Positions 20,328 through 29,123 of a DNA stretch of 64,000 bases are shown here, one piece after another (positions within the stretch are counted from its first letter, which is position 1; the number at the start of each line of letters is the position of its first letter). The DNA lies in contig NZ_AULU01000023.1 of the NCBI RefSeq assembly GCF_000422445.1, forward strand, positions 1-64,000, written 5' to 3'. A program made the translations under genes and the position numbers. This DNA is from Paenibacillus assamensis DSM 18201. Its GTDB lineage: Bacteria > Bacillota > Bacilli > Paenibacillales > Paenibacillaceae. The notes beneath the pieces were generated by a model. The model was not told the DNA's origin, searched no databases, and was given only the letters and a program-made list of their open reading frames with translations.

Positions 20328-21371
20328 TCATGACATCAGCAGATCTTGTAACCAACGCTCATGCCAAGCCCAATATCCGATACTGATTAACAATAAAAGA
20401 ATAGAGACCCCGAATGACCATTTTAACCAACTTGGAGTGGGTATAGGTCTACGCGGTATCGTTCGCCCTACTTGCCTTGTTATTCGCTGCCATTCTTGAA
20501 AAGCCCTTCTTGAATCACTGAATTTACCTGACAATGCCTTATAGTACCATTCTCGATAAGGAATGAGGACAGCATTCGAGTCAATGATATGAAGCAGCTC
20601 ATCCATCTGACGGGTCTGCGGGAGAGAGCCCTTCATGACTCGCTTAAATGCACTGTCCTGACATAAATGGACCGTCATTACGGCAAACGAAAACAGATCA
20701 TAGCCGACGTCAGCCGCTCTAGAACCAGCATTCCAGAATCCACGATCATACCATTCCGTAAATTGCTTAACACTTTTCCCTAACTGAGTAAGCCCGCCGT
20801 AATCGATCAGATCTACGTCACCATTTGGCTTGACCTTAATATGCTCCAACTTCAAATCACCAAAAATAAAGCCTTGCTCATGTAGCGCTACTAGCCGCTC
20901 CAGTACTTGGCCACACAATGGCCCGAACCAGTCAGAGCCTCTACTACTTACAAACGACTGCACAGATTGCCCTGATATATATCTCATCACATAGAAAGGG
21001 CGCTTACCGACTCCCGCTTCCCAGTCATCTGCTTCTATGAAATAGGGGAGGTGGGGGCTGCCTCGATGATGATTCAACCCCTGATTGAGCCCAAGCTCCA
21101 AAGTACGTATAGCATTGATCTCCGACTGAAACTCGATCGTATCAGCCCCTAATTTCAACGCATAACGAGTACTCCCCGTCTTAACACTCTCATCCTCAGC
21201 TAACGCTGCGACAAGATAAACGACTCCATTAGAGCCTTGTCCGAGGCATCGATCAATGCGATAGCTTCGTTTATTCCATAATCCTGTAATGACAGCACCT
21301 GTGCTAAGCTTTTCGTTACGCAGCTGCTTCATTTGAAGATTTCTATTGTTCCGATTATAAGACGTAGTCAC
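20328..21371 (-). CDS. Membrane-anchored Hanks-type Ser/Thr protein kinase (YabT-like)
   Basis: The kinase domain runs from a glycine loop GQGSNGVVY through a VAIK-type lysine (RYALKLG) to the catalytic loop FGDLKLEH and DYGG in place of DFG. A C-terminal membrane segment (about residues 315-335, SFGVSILLLLISIGYWAW) anchors it. As in B. subtilis YabT, HRD is replaced by FGD. That kinase phosphorylates RecA and AbrB in sporulating cells, which is family knowledge only. A GTG at 21371 with GGGG 6 nt upstream is the likely start; the frame opens at 21473 and would overlap yabS by 119 bp. AbrB is also encoded in this window. Confidence 0.88.
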   Translation of the reverse strand: MTTSYNRNNRNLQMKQLRNEKLSTGAVITGLWNKRSYRIDRCLGQGSNGVVYLVAALAEDESVKTGSTRYALKLGADTIEFQSEINAIRTLELGLNQGLNHHRGSPHLPYFIEADDWEAGVGKRPFYVMRYISGQSVQSFVSSRGSDWFGPLCGQVLERLVALHEQGFIFGDLKLEHIKVKPNGDVDLIDYGGLTQLGKSVKQFTEWYDRGFWNAGSRAADVGYDLFSFAVMTVHLCQDSAFKRVMKGSLPQTRQMDELLHIIDSNAVLIPYREWYYKALSGKFSDSRRAFQEWQRITRQVGRTIPRRPIPTPSWLKWSFGVSILLLLISIGYWAWHERWLQDLLMS

Positions 21372-22128
21372 TCCATACCCCGTCCGATCCATATTCATGT
21401 TGGCGAGCAGGTATGTCGCCGTATTGTTCACTATGATTATAACTACTATCATATTGGCAATAGTCCAGCACATGCAAGAGGGCTGGACCTGTAGGCGTCG
21501 TTCCTCGCATCGGAATTCGATGCAGCAGTCGCTTCATTTTACTCAAATCACTTACCCAATCGACATCCAACTTAGCCGGCTCATCACTGTGATTACCCGG
21601 AAAGTGAAACACAGCAATCTCACTTTTCCCCTGACGTGCCTGTAAACTAAGCATCAAATCACGTATCGCCTCTTCCACAGACGGAAGCTTGGGCTTCATA
21701 CTTGCACTTGCATCAATAAGCAAAGCAACTCTCAAGGCGGATTGCTCGCTCATTTCATCCATAACCCGAACCACCTCGGCTCGCTGCGAAGGTGGCAATG
21801 CTTCCACAGACGTCCCTCCCTCCTGCCTTCCTAAAATATGCTTCAACTCATGATTAACAACTTGATGAATCGTTTGGACAACCGTCTTACGAGTCATCTG
21901 CTGGATCGTATAGGACAGATTCCTTTGATTTACGACTCGACTAACACCGCCCCCCATTCTAGCAATCTCTTCTATTTCAGCCGCTCCATATTCGCCAATG
22001 GTACCATCGTCTACAATTCCCACTACATTTACTGCAATACCAGCCTCACGTGCCTGTGCCGCTGCCACTGCTGGCTGAATCCCAACATTTGAGCAGCCAT
22101 CCGTAATAAGTAGTATTTGTTTTAACAT
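21355..22128 (-). CDS. von Willebrand factor A-domain protein (YabS-like)
   Basis: A 257-residue cytoplasmic protein. The N-terminal part begins ILLITDGCSNVG, resembling the second half of a vWA fold. The C-terminal half has a metal-dependent adhesion site DASAS (about 144-148) with later Thr/Asp residues (RGTTPTGP). It matches B. subtilis yabS between spoIIE and the yabT kinase. Function unknown; pairing with the kinase and SpoIIE suggests a sporulation-linked role (inference). Confidence 0.88.
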   Translation of the reverse strand: MLKQILLITDGCSNVGIQPAVAAAQAREAGIAVNVVGIVDDGTIGEYGAAEIEEIARMGGGVSRVVNQRNLSYTIQQMTRKTVVQTIHQVVNHELKHILGRQEGGTSVEALPPSQRAEVVRVMDEMSEQSALRVALLIDASASMKPKLPSVEEAIRDLMLSLQARQGKSEIAVFHFPGNHSDEPAKLDVDWVSDLSKMKRLLHRIPMRGTTPTGPALLHVLDYCQYDSSYNHSEQYGDIPARQHEYGSDGVWSDYVL

Positions 22129-22232
22129 AGGTATTGCCCTCCTATCGATAATTACTAGCTTCTATTTCGCTACTAGTGTTGCCGAATAGAGAGAGCTTTA
22201 ACCTTATATCACCTTCTATAACCTTCTATTAT

Positions 22233-24734
22233 CTAACTTACTGTAAGAGGACGCTCGAACTGCTTCTCCCCTCCTGACCATTGTAAGGTTGCCCATTGCG
22301 GTATATGACGATCAAGGCGTGCAACAACAACTGTCATATCATCAACAATATCGCCTTGGGAATAGCGAACAACCGTATCAAGGAGCACGTCTGCAATTTC
22401 CTGCGGATCGTCCGTCTCCATCTCCGCAATAAGTCGCTTCAGCCAAATATCTTTATTAAGCGCCGGACCTGGTGCATCATAGACGCCATCTGACATCATG
22501 ATGAGCAAATCTCCAGGCTTCAGTGTCATGTGCATGGCCTCTACATCTATATCTTGTAAAATACCAAGTGGTAAATTGCCGATCGCTACCGCATGAACAT
22601 CTCCTCCACTCTTCACAAAGCTCGGAATAGATCCACTTTTCATCAACGTAGTTTGTGCAGAATAGAGATCGATGACGGCAAGATCGACCGTCGCATATAC
22701 CTCCTCTGGTGAACGAACCATTAGGATCGAATTCACAGATTGAATAGCTAGCTTCTCATCCATGCCGGACTGCAGCAGCTGAGATAACACAGTTAGCGCT
22801 GTACTACTCTCTAATTGGGCTCGCTCCCCATTCCCCATTCCATCGCTCAATGCAACCGCATATTTTCCTCCACCAAGCTCCACAGCATGATGGCTGTCGC
22901 CAGATAGCATTCCTCCTCCTTTGGCTGCTGCGGCTACACCTACTGCTACTTCAAATGATTTTGCAGATACAAATGTTACAAGTCCTTCTCCCTCCACAGC
23001 CGTTGATCGTTCATCTCGAACTGATATTTGTTCTCCTAAAATATCCGACAATAAAGGCGCAATTAATTTACGGCACTCATCGTAACCTTCCGTAAATGAA
23101 TGAACCATTTCTATTTCCACATGACCTCTATCAAGCGATAAAATATCTACGTGATGAACAGACAGACCCAACTCCTCCATCGCATGCCTGATTTGTTCTT
23201 CCTGCATAAACATTTCTCGCCCTTCCCGCTGAATCTCTTGGGCAAGATCATCCATTACTTTGGATACACCCGCTAACTGCTCAGATACGAACGTGCGGCT
23301 ATCTTGAATTTGCTTGCGCCACACTTGATCCGATCGATAACGCTCCACTTGATCCTTCATGACATGCAGCACTTGTCCTGCTTTAGGGCAGGCATCTTTC
23401 CATCGTTTTGGAATTTGCCGTTCACGGAAATCAGGCTCCTCCTCCACGGCATGCAGCATTTCATTCATCCATGTGACCGTTTGTAAATACTTACTGCTCC
23501 AGCAAGCATTTTGACGCGGGCAGCCACTGCATGTCTTATCGCACGCAGCCGCAATGAACGAATTGTATTCCTCCTCTTTACGGCGCATCTCTCCATATCC
23601 AGTGAGCTGATTGAAGCTTTTGGATAGCTGCTGGAATAACTCAGAGAACTGCATTACACGTTCAGCTGTCATATCTCTAACTCTTTTTGCATATTCATGT
23701 TGGGACTTGAGATGTTCCTGTGTCCCCGGTATATATTTGGCTAAGGTTAAAGTTAATCCGCGTGGGGTAAGTAGAAACAAGGTCGCTGCTGCGATCGTTT
23801 CCCATGTTGAAGTCAGTGCTCCTGTCGAAGGGCCCAAGTAAACGGATAAGATGGCAGTTCCCAATAGCATGCCGAACGCAACTGCCCAGCGCCGGCCTTC
23901 CCTCATTAAACCAGCTAACAAGCCGGCAAATGCCAATAGGCTCATTTGCATCATCGAACCTGGTGCAGCCAAGCTCAAGATGAGCCCCAGCACAACCCCT
24001 ACTGATGCGCCAAGCGGAGCACCGCCAACGAAGGCGAAGAGCATGACGAGATAACGGGACAATACATGGTCAACTTGGAGTCCTTGTATGATCCAGCCAA
24101 CTGCTCCTGTCATTAGTGAGGCGAGCAGAATCATGAGGCAGACAACTTCATCAATACGAAGTGTGTAGTTACGCTTAGATAGCGTGAGGACTGGCAGTGC
24201 CTGAACAAATACAAGTGTCAGCATAAAGCCGAGCATCGCATCGGTAACGTCCATTGCGAAACCGTACCAAGTGAAACGATCCACGACAAACGTCATAAAT
24301 AAGTGAACGAGTAAGTTAGCACCGAATACCATAAATGGGGCATAGTTTAACTCTGATTTCTCATAGGACTTTAAACCACGCTGTAAAAGAACGATAACGA
24401 GAAGCTGCATAGCAATCATGACAGTCGTCGGTTCTGAGGCAAACAAGCTGCCCGCCAATACAGCTGTTCCGCTCCATATGGCCATTTCCGGCCTTGTAAA
24501 ATACATAACTGCAAAAAAGGCAGAAGCAAACGGGAACAAGTCTTCTAAGATGACCGCTCTTCCTAGTAAAAATCCAACACATAGAATGATAATGGTCCAT
24601 TTGCGCGTGCCGATCAATTGCTTAAACCGTTCATAACGCCAACGCTTAGCCCCGGCTTCCAATGTAGTAGCATGCTGTTGGAATGCCTCATTCAATCTAT
24701 TAACTGGAAAAGGAATCACTTTCGTCTTGCTCAT
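22233..24734 (-). CDS. spoIIE: Stage II sporulation protein E (PP2C phosphatase)
   Basis: Polar-septum phosphatase that dephosphorylates SpoIIAA and so releases sigma-F in the forespore; it also binds FtsZ. The 833-residue protein has about ten N-terminal membrane helices (roughly 45-320), a central regulatory/FtsZ-binding region with a Cys-rich segment CDKTCSGCPRQNACW, and a C-terminal PP2C domain with ALSDGMGNGERAQ and MMSDGVYDAPG as metal-binding motifs. Length and layout are typical. Its Spo0A-type promoter with 21-bp spacing is conserved (separate entry). Confidence 0.98.
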   Translation of the reverse strand: MSKTKVIPFPVNRLNEAFQQHATTLEAGAKRWRYERFKQLIGTRKWTIIILCVGFLLGRAVILEDLFPFASAFFAVMYFTRPEMAIWSGTAVLAGSLFASEPTTVMIAMQLLVIVLLQRGLKSYEKSELNYAPFMVFGANLLVHLFMTFVVDRFTWYGFAMDVTDAMLGFMLTLVFVQALPVLTLSKRNYTLRIDEVVCLMILLASLMTGAVGWIIQGLQVDHVLSRYLVMLFAFVGGAPLGASVGVVLGLILSLAAPGSMMQMSLLAFAGLLAGLMREGRRWAVAFGMLLGTAILSVYLGPSTGALTSTWETIAAATLFLLTPRGLTLTLAKYIPGTQEHLKSQHEYAKRVRDMTAERVMQFSELFQQLSKSFNQLTGYGEMRRKEEEYNSFIAAACDKTCSGCPRQNACWSSKYLQTVTWMNEMLHAVEEEPDFRERQIPKRWKDACPKAGQVLHVMKDQVERYRSDQVWRKQIQDSRTFVSEQLAGVSKVMDDLAQEIQREGREMFMQEEQIRHAMEELGLSVHHVDILSLDRGHVEIEMVHSFTEGYDECRKLIAPLLSDILGEQISVRDERSTAVEGEGLVTFVSAKSFEVAVGVAAAAKGGGMLSGDSHHAVELGGGKYAVALSDGMGNGERAQLESSTALTVLSQLLQSGMDEKLAIQSVNSILMVRSPEEVYATVDLAVIDLYSAQTTLMKSGSIPSFVKSGGDVHAVAIGNLPLGILQDIDVEAMHMTLKPGDLLIMMSDGVYDAPGPALNKDIWLKRLIAEMETDDPQEIADVLLDTVVRYSQGDIVDDMTVVVARLDRHIPQWATLQWSGGEKQFERPLTVS

Positions 24735-24772
24735 GTTCGATGCACCACCTAATCTCTTAATTTGTGTCTCTT

Positions 24773-24805
24773 ATTATAGATAGACAAATAGGAAACGTTT
24801 GTCAG
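24773..24805 (-). promoter_or_regulatory. spoIIE promoter with 21-bp spacing, Spo0A-dependent type
   Basis: Minus-strand -35-like CTGACA (24800-24805) and -10 TATAAT (24773-24778) are separated by 21 bp instead of 17. The B. subtilis spoIIE promoter has the same anomalous spacing and needs Spo0A~P. A TTTGTC element lies within the spacer. Confidence 0.8.
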
Positions 24806-25150
24806 AACATGATCTTGTATACCAAAAAGTTTCCGACACGTACTGAGCCACTAGCGCGCAGCCGTCGATTATAGATGCGTCAAGGGGTTTTAGCCCTCAC
24901 CCTATACGCGTTGACCATTAGGAGCGCGACCTATTTGTCGCAATCTGCTTCACCCATGAACGGCAAAACGCCTTGATCTTGCAAATTTTCAAGGGAGAAG
25001 CTGTCGCAAAGAGTGAGTAGGACGACAAAAGTAGTGTTGTGACACTTTGTCACTTCAATCGTTGTCGTTACTTTTACGCGCGGACGGGGCTTTTCCCTAA
25101 AAAGTGCCCCATATTAGGAGATGCATCGCATATTTTGGGTTATTTATGCA
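24806..25150 (-). promoter_or_regulatory. spoIIE upstream region with Spo0A-box-like heptamers
   Basis: No gene is visible in this stretch. It carries TGTCG-containing sites resembling the 0A box TGTCGAA at 24831-24838 (minus), 24934-24943 (plus), 25002-25008 (plus) and 25021-25030 (minus). It also has a perfect palindrome GTGACActtTGTCAC (25039-25053) and a GGGGC/GCCCC hairpin (about 25087-25111). In B. subtilis a tRNA pair lies here; none is present. Confidence 0.4.
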
Positions 25151-25151
25151 A

Positions 25152-25186
25152 AGAAAAACCGCTGAGAGGATAAACTCTCAGCGGTT
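25152..25186 (-). terminator. Terminator after yabR-like gene
   Basis: Perfect 12-bp stem (AACCGCTGAGAG / CTCTCAGCGGTT) with a 6-nt loop, followed on the minus strand by TTTTTCTTT. Lies 40 bp past the stop at 25226. Confidence 0.9.
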
Positions 25187-25225
25187 CTGTGTGCTATATA
25201 TGGAATGCGGTAAACTTAAACCGGA

Positions 25226-25714
25226 CTACACTCGGCGAGCGCCACGGCCACCGCGTTTGCCTTCTGTGTTCTTCTTGAGCGATGAAATGCGCTCTTCGCT
25301 GTCCTTAAGGAAACGTGACATTTTATCCTCAAAAGAAGGGGTGTTATATGACGGTCTACGTCCTCCCCGATCCCGATTCCCAAATCCTCCTGGTCTTCCT
25401 CCGCCTTCTCTGCCGCCGCCGCCACTTGGACGATCCGTACGTGGACCTCTTGGTGGTCGTTGCTGTTCAGTTGCAGGTTTATCGACCGCTTGCTTAATAG
25501 ACAAACCGATCTTACCGTCCTTATCGACGTTAATAACTTTGACCATAACGACATCGTCGATCTTCAGATGGTCATTGACGTCCTTGACGTAGTTATCGGC
25601 AATCTCAGAGATGTGAACCAGTCCCGTGACACCTCCCGACAGATCAACGAACGCTCCGAAATGCGTAATACCTGTCACTTTGCCTTCTAACTTGGTGCCC
25701 ACTTCAATTGTCAT
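25226..25714 (-). CDS. S1-domain RNA-binding protein (YabR-like)
   Basis: One S1 RNA-binding domain (residues 5-75: GTKLEGKVTGITHFGAFVDL ... VDKDGKIGLSIKQA) is followed by a basic, Gly/Arg/Pro-rich tail (80-120) and a short helical end (FEDKMSRFLKDSEERISSLKKN) before a final Arg/Gly stretch. The 162-residue protein matches B. subtilis yabR, which lies between divIC and spoIIE. Probably binds RNA or ribosomes; the exact role is unknown. Confidence 0.92.
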   Translation of the reverse strand: MTIEVGTKLEGKVTGITHFGAFVDLSGGVTGLVHISEIADNYVKDVNDHLKIDDVVMVKVINVDKDGKIGLSIKQAVDKPATEQQRPPRGPRTDRPSGGGGREGGGRPGGFGNRDRGGRRPSYNTPSFEDKMSRFLKDSEERISSLKKNTEGKRGGRGARRV

Positions 25715-25898
25715 AGAATAAAACGTTCCTCCCTTAAAATGTTAAACGGCACATTGCTCTGAATAAACAGAACTTTTGCTCACTGCAAATCATTCATGTA
25801 CAACGAGCTCTGTATATCATATGCAGCGTACAGCTTATGTCGTGATTATACTGTAATGGCGCAAGTTTGGTCAACTGACGCATGTCCCGATTGTGAGC

Positions 25899-26267
25899 CT
25901 ATTCTTCCTCTGTACGAATTAGTCGCTCATCTGGCAAAGTCATACCTTTGCTGCGTGCAATATCAAGTAAATACTCAGGGTCATCCAGTCGATTCACTTC
26001 ATGTTGAAGATCATTACGAATCTGTTCCGCTTTCTTTTTCTCGACCTCATTCTGGGCATATTCTTTCTGCATGTCCTCTAATTGGAAAATTTGACTGACA
26101 TACGTATACCCTGCCCAACCCAAGAACACGACCATGAACAACAGCCACAGTTGAAGACGACGCTTCACTGTCTTATGCACACCAGAAGGTGCCCCCGTAT
26201 TGGATCTGTTTGATGTCATTCGTGCTGTTGAACGGCTGCTCTTATTATCTTTCCGGTAGTCTCGCAT
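25899..26267 (-). CDS. divIC: Cell division protein DivIC (FtsB-like)
   Basis: Bitopic membrane protein of the septal FtsL-DivIB-DivIC complex. A basic cytoplasmic N terminus (about 40 residues), one membrane helix (LQLWLLFMVVFLGWAGYTYV) and an extracellular coiled coil (QLEDMQKEYAQNEVEKKKAE) followed by a conserved RLDDPEYLLDIARSKGMTLPDE segment. ATG at 26267 has AAAGGGGG 7 nt upstream and is preferred over the frame opening at 26285. It follows yabQ closely. Confidence 0.93.
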   Translation of the reverse strand: MRDYRKDNKSSRSTARMTSNRSNTGAPSGVHKTVKRRLQLWLLFMVVFLGWAGYTYVSQIFQLEDMQKEYAQNEVEKKKAEQIRNDLQHEVNRLDDPEYLLDIARSKGMTLPDERLIRTEEE

Positions 26268-26281
26268 AGGTTGTCCCCCTT

Positions 26282-26950
26282 TCAAGCTTGGTTGTTCCGG
26301 TTAGGCCAGTTGCGCAATTGGTTCCAGCATTTTGCACACCATGTTGTTGCCCGTCTACACAATCGTGAAGCAGCTCTTACTCTTCTTCCCCCGTATTGCT
26401 TAAGACGAATCAGTCGCTCAGTCATGCCAAGGCGACGCCATACCGGCTCTACAAGCGGGCGCAACAACCATTGCAGCAGCCACCATAAGGGCTGAATACA
26501 TTTTAGCACAACTTTTCCGAGGAATGTAGCCGTCTTTACCAATATACGGAATATATAATATATGAAAAACACGACCCCTTTCAAGGGGAGAAAGACCGTA
26601 ATATATAGCAGCTTTTGTACCATTCGCACGATTACTTTTATCGTTTGGACAAGCCAGTTTACAACAATAACCGTCACGCGGCTGAACAAAACGACATAAG
26701 CCCACGCACCCACAGCCAGTCCAAGTATAACGTAGAACCGAAACTCTCCCTGATTGCCCTTAATGAGCATATGAAAGACAAACCAAGTGGCTGCTATCCA
26801 GTATAGGATGTCCATAACGGGTAATATCCATCGAGGGATGCGAAGCTGTCCTGCAACAACTCGACTAGCATCATAAGCGATACCAAGTGTAAGCCCGCTA
26901 ACGAACATAAATAGCATTGTTATCCACTGGCTATGCAGAGAGAGGCTCAC
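26282..26950 (-). CDS. yabQ: Spore cortex biosynthesis protein YabQ
   Basis: Polytopic membrane protein of 222 residues: hydrophobic segments at about 10-30, 43-63, 70-90 and 115-140, then a long basic C-terminal tail rich in Arg and Trp. In B. subtilis YabQ localises to the outer forespore membrane and is required for cortex formation. The start is a GTG overlapping the yabP stop (GTGA), so it is translationally coupled to yabP. The basic tail is longer than I would expect for the B. subtilis protein. Confidence 0.9.
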   Translation of the reverse strand: MSLSLHSQWITMLFMFVSGLTLGIAYDASRVVAGQLRIPRWILPVMDILYWIAATWFVFHMLIKGNQGEFRFYVILGLAVGAWAYVVLFSRVTVIVVNWLVQTIKVIVRMVQKLLYITVFLPLKGVVFFIYYIFRILVKTATFLGKVVLKCIQPLWWLLQWLLRPLVEPVWRRLGMTERLIRLKQYGGRRVRAASRLCRRATTWCAKCWNQLRNWPNRNNQA

Positions 26951-27231
26951 TTAAACAACTTCCCAAAAAAGCCTTTTGATTTATCCGTTTGATTCGCGTC
27001 CAAATAGGTCAGGGAGTTGACCACGCCTTCAATCGCTACAAGGCCTTGTTCCAAGCTCAAATTTTTAATATGCAGATTATGGCCTTTGATCGTTAAGAAC
27101 CCGCTGTCGGTCTCCAACAGAAATTCCTCACTATCAAAGCTTTCGACATTGCTCACGCCACTGATTTCTAATACTTTTCGATTCATCATCTTAATTTCTT
27201 GCCGCTTGCCAGCCTTGTTCGGTTCTAACAT
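26947..27231 (-). CDS. yabP: Sporulation protein YabP
   Basis: A 94-residue soluble protein of the YabP/YqfC family: RKVLEISGVSNVESFDSEEFLLETDSGFLTIKG is the recognisable core (about 18-50). In B. subtilis it is a sigma-E-controlled sporulation gene upstream of yabQ. Its ribosome-binding site lies in the arm of a 10-bp perfect hairpin (27240-27274), which is unusual. It follows queF by about 80 bp rather than rqcP/yabO. Confidence 0.93.
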   Translation of the reverse strand: MLEPNKAGKRQEIKMMNRKVLEISGVSNVESFDSEEFLLETDSGFLTIKGHNLHIKNLSLEQGLVAIEGVVNSLTYLDANQTDKSKGFFGKLFK

Positions 27232-27239
27232 GGCATGTA

Positions 27240-27274
27240 CCCCTCCTTCTCTTTATTAACCTATGAAGGAGGGG
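27240..27274 (-). promoter_or_regulatory. Hairpin burying the yabP ribosome-binding site
   Basis: CCCCTCCTTC (27265-27274, minus strand) pairs perfectly with GAAGGAGGGG (27240-27249) across a 15-nt loop. The right arm is the Shine-Dalgarno sequence of yabP, 8 nt before its ATG. No T run follows, so this is not an intrinsic terminator; translational control is the simplest reading. Confidence 0.7.
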
Positions 27275-27313
27275 AGCAGAAATAGAACTCTATATACGTT
27301 GAACGATTCTACA

Positions 27314-27811
27314 CTATCGATTGTCGACCTTTTCAGGATATAGGTCATGCTGCATTAAACGCTGCTCAGCCATCTGCTCATACTTCGTGCCTGGTTTGCC
27401 ATAATTGCAGTAAAGGTCTATCGAAATCCCACCACGCGGTGTGAACTTGCCCCACACTTCTATATACCGCGGATCCATGAGCTTAATTAAGTCATTCATA
27501 ATAATATTGACACAGTCTTCATGGAAATCACCTTGATTGCGAAAGCTAAACAAATACAACTTTAGAGACTTGCTCTCTACACAGCGCTCATCTGCAATGT
27601 AGCTAATATAAATGGTCGCAAAATCGGGCTGTCCTGTAATCGGACATAAGCTGGTGAACTCCGGACAGTTGAACTTAATGAAATAGTCACGATATGGGTG
27701 TTTATTTGGAAAAGACTCTAGCACCTCTGGTGCATAAGTAGACTTATACGTTGTATGTTGACCCAAATGAGTTAGTGGAAGCTCTGCTTCCGTGCGTCCT
27801 GCCATTGTCAT
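27314..27811 (-). CDS. queF: NADPH-dependent 7-cyano-7-deazaguanine (preQ0) reductase
   Basis: Reduces preQ0 to preQ1, the free base that is inserted into tRNA on the way to queuosine. The 165-residue unimodular QueF has the nucleophilic Cys in [14 protein letters not shown], the catalytic [21 protein letters not shown] segment and the late [12 protein letters not shown]. Last gene of queC-queD-queE-queF, under a preQ1 riboswitch that senses the product of this enzyme. Confidence 0.97.
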   Translation of the reverse strand: MTMAGRTEAELPLTHLGQHTTYKSTYAPEVLESFPNKHPYRDYFIKFNCPEFTSLCPITGQPDFATIYISYIADERCVESKSLKLYLFSFRNQGDFHEDCVNIIMNDLIKLMDPRYIEVWGKFTPRGGISIDLYCNYGKPGTKYEQMAEQRLMQHDLYPEKVDNR

Positions 27812-27870
27812 GATTCATACTCCTTTATTTATCGGAAATATTGCTTTGAAATTACAGACTATCTAGAAAC

Positions 27871-28638
27871 TTATACTCCGCGCTTATTCCCCCATACAAG
27901 CGTATGCAACTGAGGGAGTACCCTAGCGTCATTCAACCTTGATTCTGCTGACACTTGCTCAATTAGCCATTCATAACGTCGCAGCAAGCTTTCTACTAAC
28001 ACCATATCGTCATCAGCCTGTACGGCATCGTTACCCGTTTGAAGAACGAATGGTACGTTGGGATAGCGTTCATGAACGGCAATGGCATAACGAAAATCTT
28101 GTTCGTTGAACACAACAACCTTCAAACATACCGCTGTTCGCTCGGCACGAGCTAAATAGCCCATGACTTCGTCGAGCCGTTTCCAATCTGTATCCATGCC
28201 TGAACTAGGCGGTTTCGGAGACACGGTTACATCATCTATCCCTGCAAGCCATGGCTGCCACTTGGAGCCCTGTGTTTCAACAGCCGTGCGAATGCCTCGC
28301 TGTTGCAAAAGACGGACAAGCGCATCAAGCTGTGGCAGCAATGCTGGGTTGCCTCCAGATATCGTCACATGATTAAATCGTCCTGCCGCTAGCTGCTGCA
28401 ACTGCTCCCATACTTGCTCCGCTGTGAGCATCTGTATGTCATTTTTGGCGCTTCCATCCCACGTAAATGCAGAATCACACCAAGAACAACGGTAATCACA
28501 GCCTGCCGTTCGTACAAACATCGTCTTTTGCCCAATAAGCAAGCCTTCTCCCTGTACGGTAGGGCCAAAAATTTCGAGCACGGGGAGGCATTCCTTCTGC
28601 TTCCCCCTATCTCGCAGCTCTTGTTCTTTCTCACTCAT
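27871..28638 (-). CDS. queE: 7-carboxy-7-deazaguanine synthase
   Basis: Radical SAM enzyme that turns 6-carboxytetrahydropterin into 7-carboxy-7-deazaguanine. The cluster motif is CDYRCSWC, preceded by FGPTVQGEG. TISGGNPALL and SPKPPSSGMD are family-typical. The ATG at 28638 overlaps the queD stop as ATGA. A GTG four codons upstream (28650) is the alternative. About 20 residues of charged sequence precede the conserved core. Confidence 0.95.
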   Translation of the reverse strand: MSEKEQELRDRGKQKECLPVLEIFGPTVQGEGLLIGQKTMFVRTAGCDYRCSWCDSAFTWDGSAKNDIQMLTAEQVWEQLQQLAAGRFNHVTISGGNPALLPQLDALVRLLQQRGIRTAVETQGSKWQPWLAGIDDVTVSPKPPSSGMDTDWKRLDEVMGYLARAERTAVCLKVVVFNEQDFRYAIAVHERYPNVPFVLQTGNDAVQADDDMVLVESLLRRYEWLIEQVSAESRLNDARVLPQLHTLVWGNKRGV

Positions 28639-29123
28639 TCCATCATCCACTCCCGTCTAGCTTCCGCATAGCTGGTCGGGGTTTCATACAATCGAACAAA
28701 TTCTGTTCTGCCACCTATACATCCACTTTTATATGGCTCTACGACTAATGCAGCATCCATCTGCTCAAACAGCCAAATCACCATATTTTCTGCGGTTGTG
28801 TTCATAGGCGGCAACGTCTCATTTAAATAACGGTGATCCAAATAAGGCTCGATCCGCTCTTTCCATATATGTTTAATGTCACCGAAATCAATCGCTAGAC
28901 CAATGTCGTTAATCATGCTGCTAATACCAAATTCAACTTTGTACGTATGCCCATGCAAGTTTTTGCACTTGCCTTCGTAAGCATGTAAATGATGCGCAGC
29001 GTCAAATGTAAATGCCTTGCTGACCATGACCCGCTTCTGCTTATAGCGCAGCTGCTGCTCCTCAATATCTACACCATAGCGCTGAAGCTGATCAACGATA
29101 CGAAATGCCCCTGGCTGTTTCAT
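28635..29123 (-). CDS. queD: 6-carboxy-5,6,7,8-tetrahydropterin synthase
   Basis: Zinc-dependent enzyme converting 7,8-dihydroneopterin triphosphate to 6-carboxytetrahydropterin. Zinc ligands are in FDAAHHL and NLHGHTY, and the catalytic Cys is in [18 protein letters not shown] and LDHRYLNE complete the fold, and [12 protein letters not shown] follows. Residues 1-30 are an N-terminal extension. Overlaps queC by 4 bp (ATGA). Confidence 0.95.
   Translation of the reverse strand: MKQPGAFRIVDQLQRYGVDIEEQQLRYKQKRVMVSKAFTFDAAHHLHAYEGKCKNLHGHTYKVEFGISSMINDIGLAIDFGDIKHIWKERIEPYLDHRYLNETLPPMNTTAENMVIWLFEQMDAALVVEPYKSGCIGGRTEFVRLYETPTSYAEARREWMME

Noticed and set aside
24890-24910. TTGACG and TATAAT close together upstream of spoIIE as a second promoter
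   Set aside because: The two hexamers on the minus strand are only 4 bp apart, far too close for a sigma-A promoter.
25080-25111. GGGGC...GCCCC hairpin as a terminator
   Set aside because: No T run on either strand, and a much better terminator lies at 25152-25186.
24806-25150. tRNA genes expected between spoIIE and yabR, as in B. subtilis
   Set aside because: No T-arm GGTTCGA-type sequence or cloverleaf on either strand.
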